DNA of 64,000 bases. Source: Isoetes taiwanensis. Its lineage: Eukaryota; Streptophyta; Lycopodiopsida; Isoetales; Isoetaceae. Both the position numbers and the translations under genes were made by a program. This document shows, one piece after another, positions 1-15,209 of this stretch. Below the pieces are notes generated by a model that was given only the letters and a program-made list of their open reading frames with translations, had not been told where the DNA came from and searched no databases. The stretch is taken from assembly GCA_021234155.1 (NCBI GenBank), contig JAJEKV010000083.1:1951932-2015931 (forward strand). The letters run 5' to 3'. Each line of letters begins with the position of its first letter. Position 1 is the first letter of the stretch.

Positions 1-1670
1 GTAATGATAGTTGGTCGGGTCAGGGGGGTCCCCCGCTTTGTATATGGGCACAACTCTACCGGGTAGTCCAAAGTGGGGAAGCCTTCTTGCAATGCCCTCG
101 CTGAAGAGTGCCTTTGAGAACCCAAGACCATTGGGGCCCGCCCACTTGAGAAGCTCTGCTCAAGCATACCATCCAAAATCTGCCGCCCTTCCCTTTAGCG
201 GGCGTTGTGCCCATTATGACATCCCCTTCAAGAAATACCAAGCTAGGCCTATCTCATGAGGTACGGTGCCCGGCCCCCATTGGGTCATACCGGGCTGCAA
301 AGTATCTCACCCATTGTTCCGGGGTAATATTTCCCGTGGGTCGTGGGCTTACTCAAGACCTTTCTCCGTAAGGCCCTAGGGTGGCGGTCTAGTAGACCAA
401 ACATCTCATTCGAAGTTGCTCGCAAGGTACCCGGCTTTCTTGGTCTTGAGGAAGGAGCGGTATTGACGGATGGCCCATGGCTAATGGTGGGTCCAACACT
501 TGGCGGAGCCATCGTTTCAACTCCCCGGACATTCGCCATCAAACCCGGGATTAAGGGGAAGGTGGTTGCAGCCCCCGTGGATCGTCGAGGCGGCCTCTCC
601 CAAAGCATCCGGCCCCTACCCTCGGAAGCCGGGTTCACCGGGCGTCTGGCCGTTGAAGTGTGGGAGTCTGCAGCACTCCCAGCTCATGCTCAAGCATCCT
701 CGCATAGACCGCCGCATGATCATAGTCCGACGCAAAACCGTGGTACATGGGGTGTTGGGGCAATGGGTGCTCGGTTGGCTTCGCCAATCTATCTGTAAGA
801 ACGGGGGCTGATGGTCGGAGTCGTCCTCGTCCGGCCACCGTCCCCGACAATCGAAGCGAGTGATCAAGTGTAGGCATTGCTCGCTCTGCTAGCACGTAAT
901 CCACCACACCGGGTGCCGCCGGTTCTCTGTCTACAAGTGAAGCGACGAGGACGGCCACCGTGCCAGACCATTGCAAATGACCAGGTCAAAGATATTGCCC
1001 GCAGCAACAAATACGCCGCATACCGCGGTCACCTGGCTGTCATCGATGCCCTTGGCCAAACCATCTCTGCGGGTCCATTTGCAACACATCCTCGCCTAGA
1101 GGTGCGAATTTTGGGATCCGCTTTCCGCCTCGTAAGCGGCGCATTGAAATCTCCAAGCAACATGACCTTGCCCAATTGTTCAGATCTTGTTGTATGTCGT
1201 CATATAGATCGACATAGGGCTCCCGCTGTCCCACATCCAAGTGCGTGTGGTAAAAGTTGCTCTCAAAGATGTGGAAAGTAGCAAGCCACCACAAAGAGAG
1301 GGTCTGCCATCGTTTCGCGCACTGCATCTACCCGTATTATCTGTTGTGCTCGTCGCCTTTGCACGAGGGGAGACCGACAATAAGGTCGCCGGTAGTAACA
1401 CGCAATTCCTCCGTCCTCGCTTCCTGCACTCATTGAAGACGAGTAGCGCCGGTATCCCGCAAATCGTAGCCTCAGGACCAAAGATGTTCCCATGTTTCCA
1501 TGAGGAAGATAAGGTCCATGTCCATGGCGACGGAATTGGGACTGTCCCCCTTCTGCCATGGAAAGCCACGGCAATTCTAGGATACCACGCTAAGGCACGA
1601 TCCCTATTTAGTGGCATGCATCGCCACTTCAGGTCCGGTGGTAGTGGTGGTCCAAGGGGGAGCGGAAGAT
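1..1670 (-). mobile_element. LINE relic: APE-type endonuclease domain, frame-broken
   Basis: Read on the minus strand and stitched across several frames, this stretch carries the ordered hallmarks of the apurinic-like endonuclease of a LINE ORF2. They are a catalytic-glutamate motif METWEH near 1489-1505, GGIACYY near 1389-1418, FVVACYFP near 1264-1295, EPYVDLYDDIQQ near 1180-1230, LGDFNA near 1140-1160 and a SDHxPL-like DHS block near 850-875. Each sits in a different frame, so the domain is dead as sequenced. In the known domain order a reverse transcriptase would follow, which places it beyond the left window edge. The region is GC-rich, unlike the AT-rich element to its right, and the junction falls near 1670. 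Endonuclease identity is fairly firm; the exact LINE clade is not determined. Confidence 0.7.
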
Positions 1671-3410
1671 GTGGATAGTCAATCTTGGTCCCCAACCTGG
1701 AGTCTCTTCTGTAAACTGTTTTATCTTTAATCCCAATGAGATTCATATTATAGATGGTACAGTCAGATTCTACGGAAAAGAAATCATCAAGCTCTCCACC
1801 ATTGATTACACAAAGATCATCAATATATCTATAGGAACACTGGAATCTTGAGATATCTTTAAATCTTTTAAGTTTAGCCAACTTAGCAATGAATCTAAGT
1901 TCAAACCAAGCAAGATACAGGTTACACCAAGCAGGACTGCTAGAAAATCAACCAAGCAAGATACAGGTTACACCAAGCAGGACTGCTAGAAAATCCCATT
2001 GGTATACCTTTTCTTTGCCTCCAAACTTGGGAACCCATTTGCAGATAGCAGTGGCATAGCAGCCATCTATTAATTTTGCAAAATTCTTGTCTGGAAATGA
2101 TCACACCACGGGTTGTTTCATCATTGATCTTTCTCCATTTTACCCTGTAAGAACCAGCAACTTTGATCACAATTAACTGGGTGAGAGGCACTTTGTGAGA
2201 CATGAAGTCCCATATCAGATAAGCCACATCATTAATAACTTCTACAATTCCCTCGTCTCCCTCCAGGAGAATATTTTCATAGCATTTAGTGATGTCAATA
2301 GAGAATACATTGTAGATTTTGGAAGGAAGGTTAAGAACAAAGTCAAAAGCTGAGTTTAGAAGCCAGCAAGGATTGACTTTATTTTTTAACAATTTCAGTT
2401 GTGTTCCAATGGCAAACATCCGGCCATAGCTCCACAAAATTATTCAAAATAGCAGTAAAAAAATCTGATATTTCAGTAAAAATTGTACTATGGGCATTAG
2501 ATAGCCATCTATATTCACCCTTGTGGGCTTTAAAAATACCCATGAGGTATGGCAGTCTGTTGCTAGCAGGTTCTTGTAATCCTGAGAAGCTAGTAATGTC
2601 ATACAAACATTTAGCTTTAACCTCAATAGCACTTAAAGAAATAGATTCAAAATCCGAACTGCCAAGTCTGATTAAAGCCATTTCCCTAATATGGTACTGG
2701 CAAATGAAGGATGCATTATTTCCAGCTTTGTCTATCTTTGAAATATAAAGGTTCTTCAGCAACCATAATACATTTTTCTTCACTTTATCATCATCCCATA
2801 AAAATCATTTAGGGTCCAACCATTTTCTGAAGTCAGTCATCTTGACTTTAGCTAGATTTACCAGTTTATCTTTAATGTTCCTAATTTCCACTTCTGATAT
2901 TTGTAACAAGTTATATTGATGTATAGAGAAGAACTGTTCAACTGTAGCCCTGAAGTCCATCAAGAATTTATCAGTTTTGAGAGCACCATCAGGTATATGA
3001 TTGAGTCCGTAAGATAAGGCCATCCTGAGTTTAGGGCAGTGAATAATTTCCAGATCCATAGTACGTATGTGTCCAATAGCCGGATCAACAAACTTAGCTA
3101 AGCTTGGATTTTTGCAAGGACATTTCTTTGGGAAACCATCTGCAAATACCTCAAAAGGTTTATACAGTTTGTCTCTTAGTTGATCAATATACCTCCATCC
3201 AAACATCGTGTTATCCAAGAAATCATTAGCTAAATCAGGAACAGATTCTGAAAGTATCTCTTTGAAGATGTCTCTTATGCTGAATTTTTCCAAGGATTTA
3301 CAAAAGAATGTACTATGAACCACTTTACATTTAGCTTTAGTATTGTCTGAAATAAGGTGCTTCTTTCCGTTGACGTCTTTGATAATAGACCTTGTGTTTT
3401 GTATTTGATC
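1671..3410 (-). pseudogene. Penelope-like reverse transcriptase, last exon, decayed
   Basis: On the minus strand, reverse-transcriptase motifs appear in the expected order: LPYLMGIFKAHKGEYRWLSN near 2520-2580, VFSIDITKCYENI near 2270-2310, GIPMGFSSSPAWCNLYLA near 1960-2010, and the catalytic YRYIDDLCVIN near 1800-1840, then RRDSRLGTKIDYPHL near 1670-1700. Upstream lie a CPCKNPS motif and HIRTMDLEII...LRxALSYGLNHIP (3000-3120). The YIDDL box and the IDYPHL tail are what I know from Penelope-like elements rather than from LINE, Ty1 or Ty3 enzymes. A splice acceptor with an upstream TACTAAA and a T-rich tract precedes codon one at 3410. Damage: in-frame TGA at 2805-2807, a frameshift near 2437, and a 46-bp duplication at 1904-1995. 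No GIY-YIG endonuclease is visible on either side. Assignment to Penelope-like is likely; the subclade is inference. Confidence 0.7.
1904..1995. repeat. Perfect 46-bp tandem duplication inside the RT exon
   Basis: Positions 1904-1949 and 1950-1995 are identical. The unit lies between the GFSSSP and YIDD motifs. Because 46 is not a multiple of three it shifts the frame and ends the RT reading frame early. Removing one copy restores continuity from NLYLAW to the YIDDL block. Confidence 0.95.
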
Positions 3411-3703
3411 CTAAAAAAAGGGTTTTTTGTAGTATTTTAGTATCCATAGACAAGAAACAAGCCTAAAATCTAAAGTCACCAGTGGGACCAGATCCGCACT
3501 GATTAGGAAAAAAATGAATAGACTGCTCAAAACAGCCATAGGTATAAAAGTTTTTACTGAAATATTGAGATCACACCAAGGAAAAAACTCTTTCCATAAA
3601 ACCCTTGGTGGCCATAAGTACCTTATGTTAAAGAGAAGAAACAGTAGCAACAAGTAATTTAAATGACATGTAGAAAAAGTAGTATTGAATCTCAAGTACT
3701 AAC

Positions 3704-4911
3704 CTTGTAATGTCCGTATAGCTCAGTTTGGTAGCATCCTTTTGTTCCAGGGTGAGATCTTTATTGCCACCTTTTGTCACCGAGTATTCATCATTGGAAG
3801 AAGAATTGTCACCTTCTATGCTTTTCTTATTTCCAGGAATATTACTGCAACACGATAGTCTAGGGTCCATAGTGACCCTAGGGGGCCTTTTTGGAGAGAA
3901 TAGACCCGAAGATATACTGCTACTCATGCTATCTTTTTTCTCAAAAGGAGCCTTCTTTTTAGACATCTGTTCAACCCTGAACGCAACTGGTCGAAGAGTT
4001 TTTTCTGCAATATCAGCTAATTTTGTATTGCCAAAAGCTGCCTTTAGATCATTGTTTGGTGCTTCTGCGTATAAGAGGGTCATACTAATAAAGACTCTCC
4101 TGACTTCGAGGTAGGAAAGGTATGCTAAAACAGAAGGTTTAAGAATATTATGTAACAACTTGGTAAGTCCAACCATCTTTGCCATTGGAGAGGCTCCAGG
4201 AAATACAGAATCTAGGTTATTAAGTGTGAACCAGACAGCATGATCAATCCAAATAATTCCACTTCTGCAATCAGTCTTATCATTTTTCTTTAAATCTTTC
4301 TCACATCCACAAGTAAGGAAGGAACCTAGTTCTACCACTGATTCATTCTTGAAAAATGATGTAAAAAATTGCCTTTTCTCTGATGAGGATCTTCTGGATG
4401 AAGATGATATGGACTTGTGGATGTGAGAAAGATCCTCATCAGAGAAAAGGCAATTTTTTACATCATTTTTCAAGAATGAATCAGTGGTAGAACTAGGTTC
4501 TATCTGAAGAGAAGACTTCATTTCATGCACATTCTCCAAATGAGTAAGTCCAACCACAAACTTTTTTCCTAAATCATCTTCCATGCCAGTTCTGGTAAAG
4601 AGAACAGCTTCCATCTCACTATAGATTTTAGATATCATGGTTTTACAAATCTCTAGTTTATAATTTGCACACTTCATCTTCTGAAATATAGCAAACCATC
4701 CGTTAAATCCAAGATAACTTACAGGAGATCTGTTCTTGTCTAGCAGGCTTTTCTCTTTAAGTGTGATGAACTCATGTATATCTCTGTTTTTGATGCACGC
4801 AATCAACGTTTGAACTGCAAAGCTTGGACTAGAAATTCCGCACATAAGATAATTTAATGCCATGAGCTCTTTTATCCAAATATTGTTCAGATCAGATTTT
4901 TCATCCTTATC
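3704..4911 (-). CDS. Internal exon of unrecognised ~402-aa segment upstream of the RT exon
   Basis: A 1208-bp open stretch on the minus strand is bordered by an acceptor (TTTACAG before 4911) and a donor (ACAAG/GTTAGT after 3704). I do not recognise the protein. It starts DKDEKSDLNNIWIKELMALN, contains a hydrophobic helical block (WFTLNNLDSVFPG, then LLHNILKPSVLAYLSYLEV), a serine/lysine-rich stretch and a basic C-terminal part. The next open exon on this strand is the RT exon at 3410, about 290 bp away, so the two plausibly form one transcript. The donor leaves phase 2 while the RT exon is open in phase 0, so at least one indel or an extra exon must be assumed. An inverted duplication at 4294-4500 was absorbed without closing the frame. 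It could be the N-terminal region of a Penelope-like element or an independent host gene. Confidence 0.45.
4294..4500. repeat. Inverted duplication with perfect 72-bp arms inside coding exon
   Basis: Positions 4322-4393 are the exact reverse complement of 4429-4500. A second piece, 4294-4314, is the exact reverse complement of 4412-4432, within and next to the 35-bp loop. The order is A, B, then A inverted, B inverted, which points to a template-switch event and not to a simple hairpin. The surrounding reading frame stays open. Confidence 0.95.
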
Positions 4912-6836
<1,925 letters not shown>

Positions 6837-7367
6837 CTGAATGGGATTGGTTGCCTGGCCACTCGTTCCAGGATGAGCAGTAGAAGAAAACCTATGCTTG
6901 GGATCAGGATTTTCTTGGCTATCAGGAATAATCACCAACTGAGCAACACCAGCGGGATCTATAGAGGTGGGGACAGAGGAATTCGTTCCTAAAACAGAAC
7001 TGTCATCACCATCAAGCTTATGTATGTTTTGTGCCTTAGCCGGTTTGTGAAAATCAAAAAGATTTTTCTTCTTCTCAGCCATCTTTTTCTCTTCTTTCAA
7101 CTTGTGAATGGTGGATTTATTTAATCCACCTTTCTTCCTTCCCATATATCTATCCAAGCATACAGTTGGTGGTAGACCAGTGCAATCTACCCTTAGAGCG
7201 ACTGTATCATAGATGTAAACCTGCCTTAAATAAGAATTTTTGGTCTACAAATAGGAACTCTTGGTCTTTATCTTACCTTTGGAGGTGACGATCTGTTCAT
7301 CTGATTGAAAGCGGTGGTGCTGCCAGCACATGCATGTCCAAGCATCCACGAAGGCTTCAGCGGCCAT
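6837..7367 (-). CDS. Two 5' exons of an unrecognised basic protein
   Basis: Exon one (7277-7367) starts at an ATG in a good context (TGGTATGGCC) and encodes MAAEAFVDAWTCMCWQHH..., ending at AAAG/GTAAGA. Exon two (6837-7220) follows a TTAAGGCAG acceptor and encodes RVDCTGLPPTVCLDRYMGRK, then a lysine-rich run KLKEEKKMAEKKK, ending at CAG/GTTCAA one codon before a stop. The basic stretch could be a nuclear-localisation or nucleic-acid-binding segment. Exon one ends in phase 1 whereas exon two is open in phase 0, so a 1-nt problem exists. Matching phases and strand suggest these are the first exons of the gene whose later exons are at 3704-4911 and 1671-3410. No family recognised. Confidence 0.4.
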
Positions 7368-7382
7368 ACCAATCTGTTGGTT

Positions 7383-7402
7383 AACCCTAAAAAACTAGGG
7401 TT
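7383..7402. promoter_or_regulatory. Telo-box-like motifs upstream of the first exon
   Basis: AACCCTAA at 7383-7390 and TAGGGTT at 7396-7402 face each other just upstream of the ATG at 7367. Such boxes are common in plant promoters. They also match the plant telomere repeat, which is of interest because endonuclease-lacking Penelope-like elements are associated with telomeric repeats. Two short copies alone prove neither. Confidence 0.3.
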
Positions 7403-8561
7403 GCACGATGGAAAGGGAGTTTTTGGTAATAATTTTTCTAGGGAAGAATGACAACGTTAAGAAAGAGGTCATTTAAAAATTATAATATCTATTTTGGACC
7501 ATGCTCGCATAGTATGACATTTGGATTAGCTTGGGCCAATAGGTAGCTTATAGTTTACATTTAACAGTAAACATATAAAAAAAAACAAAAAAAAACAAAA
7601 AAAAAAAACAAAAAAAAAACAGCCAATACAGATTCCTCCTCCTATACATTAGAGTTTTTTTGAGGTCAAATAAGGGCCCTTACTCGATGCCACGTCAAAA
7701 AGCTCGCGGCCAATGGGGAGCCGAGCTTGTACAGAATTTTTATACCGAGCCTCCTAAGTGCCTTCCAGGTGTCACCCTTAGGTAGGTTCGGCAATGCACG
7801 TGCCCCGTGCCTCTTGGTGTGGGTACGATAGGACAGAAACAATAATGATGCTACCGCCCTCAATTCCTACCCAAGGTTTTTCATTCCAAAACTTAAATCA
7901 CAAATTCGTGCCAAGAGAGCTCAAATCGATATGCTCAAATCAATCTGCTTGCTCCGATTCGGTTGAAGTAAATTTGATGAGCTTCTCTTATTAGTACGTC
8001 TATTCTGCCACTCCATAATATTTTATGTATCGTTTTGTTGCTACAATGGGTAAAAAAACATACAACAAATAGTGTCAAAGATGTGAAATAAAATACTTTT
8101 AAGTCCATTGTGAAATTGTGAAGTGCTTAAACAAAATAGTGCCCACGGTGCGAATAAGCGTCTCCTTTTGGCAAAGGAAACGTGCTTTTCGCACCGTGAT
8201 CACTATAGCTTTTTGTTCATTTTTTTCCTTTTCTGCAAGTCTAATTGCTCCCAAAATCTGTTCTGGTAGTTCTTCATCACTTTGAGCTTCAATAAGGAAG
8301 GCAAGATCAATGGTTATACTTGTAATATAACCTATGGCAAGGTGAGGGATTTCTGAGAAAGGTTTATATCTGCTTATTGGGTAGTCAGCCCCTTGTTCAT
8401 ATTCAAGCTCTGGCTATGGCGGAGCTTTCTTTTTTCTGTGTCCTCCTGCCGGATTTAATTTTAAGCAGTGGCAGAGGAAGGGCTTGCTTTTGAAAAGGGA
8501 AGAAAAAGAGCAGTTAATGCAGATGATAATATATGGAGTTAAAGACAGTCGGAAGACTAAC
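7403..8561. other. Non-coding interval with A-rich tract and foldback
   Basis: There is an A-rich low-complexity run at about 7576-7620 and the foldback at 8136-8206. A minus-strand open stretch around 8230-8390 (reading FSEIPHLAIGYITSITIDLA) looks protein-like but has no recognisable family or borders. Nothing else is supported. Confidence 0.5.
8136..8206. repeat. 71-nt hairpin foldback
   Basis: ATAGTG at 8136-8141 pairs with CACTAT at 8201-8206. After a 2x2 mismatch, the 11 bases 8144-8154 pair perfectly with 8188-8198, and an inner TCCTTTT/AAAGGA stem closes the structure. The size is compatible with a tiny foldback element or a small-RNA precursor. Confidence 0.7.
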
Positions 8562-8785
8562 TTTGGAATTGAAACAATTTGCTGCTCAATCCATGCATAT
8601 GATTCGTTAACCAAAGATTCATCCCAGCCTGCAGTTCTGACAAATTCCTGGCTTGCTCTGCTGTAAAATTCGGCGTTTATGCAAGTTCCTCCCCCAAGAA
8701 CTCTTGCCCGGGTATTCCAAATGCCATCTTCCGACCTAAAAGCTTGAACAGCAGAGGATTTTGAAGGCCCAGCTTTGGCTCCAGG
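8562..8785 (-). pseudogene. HOTHEAD-like GMC oxidoreductase, isolated exon
   Basis: The minus strand encodes AVQAFRSEDGIWNTRARVLG, then GGGTCINAEFYSRAS and EFVRTAGWDESLVNESYAW. This is the conserved N-terminal block of plant HOTHEAD and mandelonitrile-lyase-like FAD enzymes (GMC signature region ARVLGGGTCxNAxFYSRA). A plausible donor (AAA/GTTAGT) follows codon SIPK at 8562. The upstream FAD-binding GxGxxG exon and the downstream substrate and catalytic His regions of this roughly 550-600 aa family were not found nearby. The family acts on secreted lipid or cyanohydrin substrates, but this fragment has no demonstrable activity. It is either a relic or one exon of a gene with very long introns; a relic is more likely. 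Confidence 0.7.
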
Positions 8786-11700
8786 CTTCTTAGATTTCGT
8801 AGATATGCCGGAGACCAGATAAAGAAGAGCCCACAGAAACCTTAAATTCCATTCTGTTTTTCCAATATAAGGGACCTTCCTTCCTTCGCCAGAGCTGAAC
8901 AAAGGATCCGACCCACACCCACGCAGAGGGCGCCAAATCTGTAAAAATACAGAGCAAAGCACTCAAAGCAGAGGGCGCCAAATCTCTAAAAATACAGAGC
9001 TATGGAATAGAACAACCACAAAGAAACTCCAAGCTCGGCTATAGAAGAGGGCAACCTGCAGATAGGTGGAGGAAACTGGTCCACATGGCCTTTGCACACT
9101 GGACTATTAGAGCCGCCCTTTTTCTTGAAGCAGAACTGGGAGTGGTGCCCAATCATTTACTATAAAACTTTAGTACCCATGATTACCACAGGGAAAGAAC
9201 TGCATCGAATCCAAAGCATCTGGCAAATTCGTCTCCCATTGAAGAAACATACGATGGAGTATATAAGCGAACCTAGAGGTGCATGAGAAAGGGGCACCGC
9301 CATAGCTGGACTGTAAGCTTCCATGCATAAATAACATGATTGATCCATTACCGGAAGCTCGATATGCTCGGATTTGGGGAAGCAGCAGCAAGATATGAAC
9401 GAACATGATTGATCCATTGCCGGAAGCTCGATATGCGCTTTGCCAATCCCGCAGTGCATAAAGACTCAAACAAGGGAAATATGACCTCCCAATTTCCCCC
9501 CAATTTTCCCGCCACACGCATATGTTATTATTGTCTTGTTTGTAATTAATAAAGCAGTTACGAACAAGACAAAAAATTATTGTAGGTTTGGGATGGCTTT
9601 TTGCCCGAGGCTACAGGTTCGGCATGCCATGTTGGCATTTCTTAGAAGGCCCTTAATTGACCTCAAAAATCCTCTAATGGTCATCGATTCCTCCTCTCCA
9701 TAACCATCCATAGCCATCGTCAAATATGGCATTGTCGGTGGCTCTCGCAACGGATGCTTTTCATACTGGATAAATTTGAATGGTGGGCAGTTGTTTTTTA
9801 TTTATCAACGGTCGAGATGAGTGCCTTGACGTCGAAGAATATGCAGATAAGGCGCAGACATCCGAACAAAATGTCAGTTCCGCTTGCAGCAAATGGCAGA
9901 CTAAAACCATGGTTAACATATTGTAGACGACGCCCTAGTCGATGCATGTCCTTCAGGACCATCGCAGGTTATTTCCATTCAAGCCTCTGCAAAACCGCAT
10001 CCTTTTAGAGCAAAAACCGCATCCTTTTTTCTTCAGATCGGCCACAAATCACCTGGCAGACCCTTACCCATCACTAATACCATGCGTACCTGGTTTTTGG
10101 GCAGAAACCTCCGGATGGGGGATTTATAGTCGGACTTGTTGGATGATTTGGCCAATGTGTTAGAACAGAAAGGGACGGAATGGACTGGAAACCACCTGCT
10201 TCAAGTCGGATTTGGGGCTATTATACTCACACACATGCAACTGGCTCGGATTCTAGCATCTGGGATCGTTCCACCTGTCAGACCCAATTAGATCCATATG
10301 GATGTAAACACAACAACCGCGCCCGAATCGGATGAGGCCAATCATTTCTCACGCCATCGAGGCTTAGACTCTCATCTTGCCGTTTAGGCTCTGAACACGC
10401 CGCCGGAGCCAAAGCGAAGGAGATCGCAATGTTTCCTTTCAATTCTATTTTCCTTGCCTTTTTTTTTCTATCCCTATTTTTTCCTTCCGGAAAAACGTGG
10501 CAACATTAGAGGCAAGCATCAAAATCGATTATACTGAAAGAATCTTTCCCATAAGAATTATACATGTTAAGATGTTATAAGATAGCGTAAGATGTGGATA
10601 AGCTTATGCAAAAGCAAGTACATAGGCCAACGGATCCAATCCATATTTGTTTTGTGATGTGGAATCCATTCCTATTCAATTTAATGAACCTTAGCTAGCA
10701 AGTCCATATGAATATGTAATATTATTGCGCACAATTCAGTTGGTTCCTTTTCTTTCTTTGATTCCTTTTTCTTTGATTCTTTTTCTTTCTCTTTGTTGTT
10801 CTCAAATATGTTGTTGAAGCAAAATTAACATAGTCAATTGGGGAAGCTTGGGCCTCCATCTTCAACGAACAAGCCTTCTAAAACACAGACTAAAAAGTAC
10901 AAAGTACCGGCGAAAGGCCATCGCAATAAATTCTTGTAAGAGCTAATTGCTTCATGTTGTACGTTTTTTTGTTAAATCATGTTTAAGAGCTAATTGCTTC
11001 ATGCTGTATGGGCCACATGCACACGATCGCATGGTTGGAAAATATGGCATAGATCTAGGTGATTCCATGTGGGTTCTCTTTTTTCCGCAAATGTACAAAC
11101 TAAAAAGCACAAAACAGCGACAAATACTTGTACATTATTATTTCACTAGTCAACAATGGCCTCATTCACTCTCGTTATATCAGTATTTACAATATCATGA
11201 GAGCTCTTAGTTGTCTACACATGGAATTTCAATTCATTCAATTCCACCCACGCAATCTAGCATTTCATACACATACATTTGATGCCATTAAGTTTGCACA
11301 ATTTGTTTGGTATTGTGGGAAGGTATTCTCGCAGTGGTTCTGGAGCACTAGTTGTGGCATGGAGCGCTAGATGGGGGATCTTCCCTTGTGTTTCTCTTGT
11401 TTGCTTGTGTTTCTCTTGGTTTTCTAGTAGATTGGCCACAGAGGAGCCCTAAATTTCCAGCAATCCGACAAACTGCATTGCCACGTCCAGAAAGTTTCTA
11501 TGACAGAAGCTTTGTGCAGTGTCTGATTCTCGAAATTTCCTACCCTATTTTTGTTGTGTTGCCAATTTGCTGTTGCTATTGCATCAAGAATTTCTTACCC
11601 TATTTTTACATTTCCGCAAAGTGCATTGTCATGGCAAAAGCTTTTTGTGGCTTTGAATGGTTCGATGTGTTATTGGGCTCTGGTGAGGTCATTGCAGCCT

Positions 11701-12364
11701 GGAGGTTCAAATCCTCCGACCCTGGATTCTGTTGCTCAGAGGTTTTGTTTCGTGCTTTCTTTCTTTGAATGGGATCTTCAAAAAGGACATGTTTCTTAGT
11801 AGAAAAGAAAGGTACGACGACTTGCCTTGAAGGACATGTTTGGATCCATTGGTTTTTTATGATTTAATTTGCACCATTGAAGGTTTCATTGGGCCCATGT
11901 TTTAGTTTTGGCCCATGTTTCATTGGGCCCATGTTTTAGTTTTGGCGCCAAATCTAGCGACCAGGGCTGCAGGCTCTTCAATTGAGCCGAAAGCTTTGAT
12001 TTGCAGCTAAGAAATGCCCTGAAGAATGCCCTGAAGCGGACCTGCTTGGAAATGTCGTTGGGTAAAGACAAAAAAATCCTAGGCCCTTGATCTAGCACAA
12101 GCAAAGGAATATTCTTCCCATCAGTGGTCGGCAATAAAAGACGAAAGCATCCCAGTTTAACTAAGAATATAATTGCACGAGTTTTGAGCGAGACTGCCAA
12201 TAAATAAAACGCATGGACACAGATTTTATACTTCGATCGTTACCTACGCTAACACACATTGCTGTTGCATTTGCAAACTATTGGTTTCATATTTGCATTG
12301 CATGCAGTACATCATCGGTATCACATCACATATTCATTTGTTGCACTAGATATAATGCAATAGA
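8786..12364. other. No supported gene; small tandem duplications
   Basis: A unit beginning GCAGAGGGCGCCAAATCT occurs at 8923 and 8968 (45-bp period). A ~35-bp unit containing CCGGAAGCTCGATATGC occurs at 9333-9367 and 9402-9436. A 32-bp unit with CATTGGGCCCATGTTTTAG is doubled near 11888-11945. Short open frames in this stretch lack codon or motif support. A B-box-like hairpin at about 11701-11725 was considered as a tRNA relic and not accepted. Confidence 0.5.
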
Positions 12365-14635
<2,271 letters not shown>

Positions 14636-14870
14636 CTATCTCAAATCTTCACCGACAATAAAACAGCAAAGAAGAACAAATCCACCAGATTCAGCACTGT
14701 ACAAAGAATTGAATTGATGATAATTATGGAATAATAGAGAAGTTGAAGCAGCGAAGATGAAAAGAAAAATCCAAGCAATGTGAGGAGAAGCAAAACAACA
14801 GCAACAGAAACTCCGAATATATAAATTGGGAGCCCCGCGCCGGAAGGGAGGATTCTCTCTTTAAAGGTCG

Positions 14871-14880
14871 CTTATATATG
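14871..14880 (-). promoter_or_regulatory. TATA box of the helicase locus
   Basis: On the minus strand TATATAAG lies about 240 bp before the helicase ATG, followed by a pyrimidine-rich leader with no upstream intron evident. A promoter at an otherwise retrocopy-like locus argues that it may be transcribed. Confidence 0.45.
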
Positions 14881-15209
14881 CAACAATTTGAGTCGGTGAC
14901 TGATTTTCGCCACGCATTATTTAGACGTGGCAAAACTCGATAGAATGTAAAAAGGTGGCAAATATGTTTTCCCGGAATCGGAAAAAACCATTGGGCTTCA
15001 TTCTGCCTTCCCATCCAATCAGATCACGACACGTAGCAAGTTTTCTTTATCTGAAAGTCGAGCAAGAACAGCGGCAGGCATTCCAGGGATCTTACCCTGC
15101 ATTCCGTCGATTTTATCTTGCATTCAACAGCAGAATGAAGCCCAATGGATGTTTTCCGTTATGCCAAAGACCCGTTGGCCTGTTTTCTGGCCAGGAAAGA
15201 TGGCCTAGA
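14881..15209. other. No feature recognised
   Basis: A ~40-bp direct repeat sharing CATTGGGCTTCATTCTGC-like words and reverse-complement echoes (CAGAATGAAGCCCAATGG near 15131) is the only structure seen between the helicase promoter and the LINE relic. Confidence 0.4.

Noticed and set aside
8230-8400. Downstream HOTHEAD exon
   Set aside because: The minus-strand reading (IGYITSITIDLAFLIEAQSD) looks protein-like but does not resemble the HOTHEAD C-terminal region.
11640-11730. tRNA gene or SINE around GGAGGTTCAAATCCTCC
   Set aside because: Only a T-arm-like hairpin with B box is present; no acceptor stem, anticodon arm or convincing A box.
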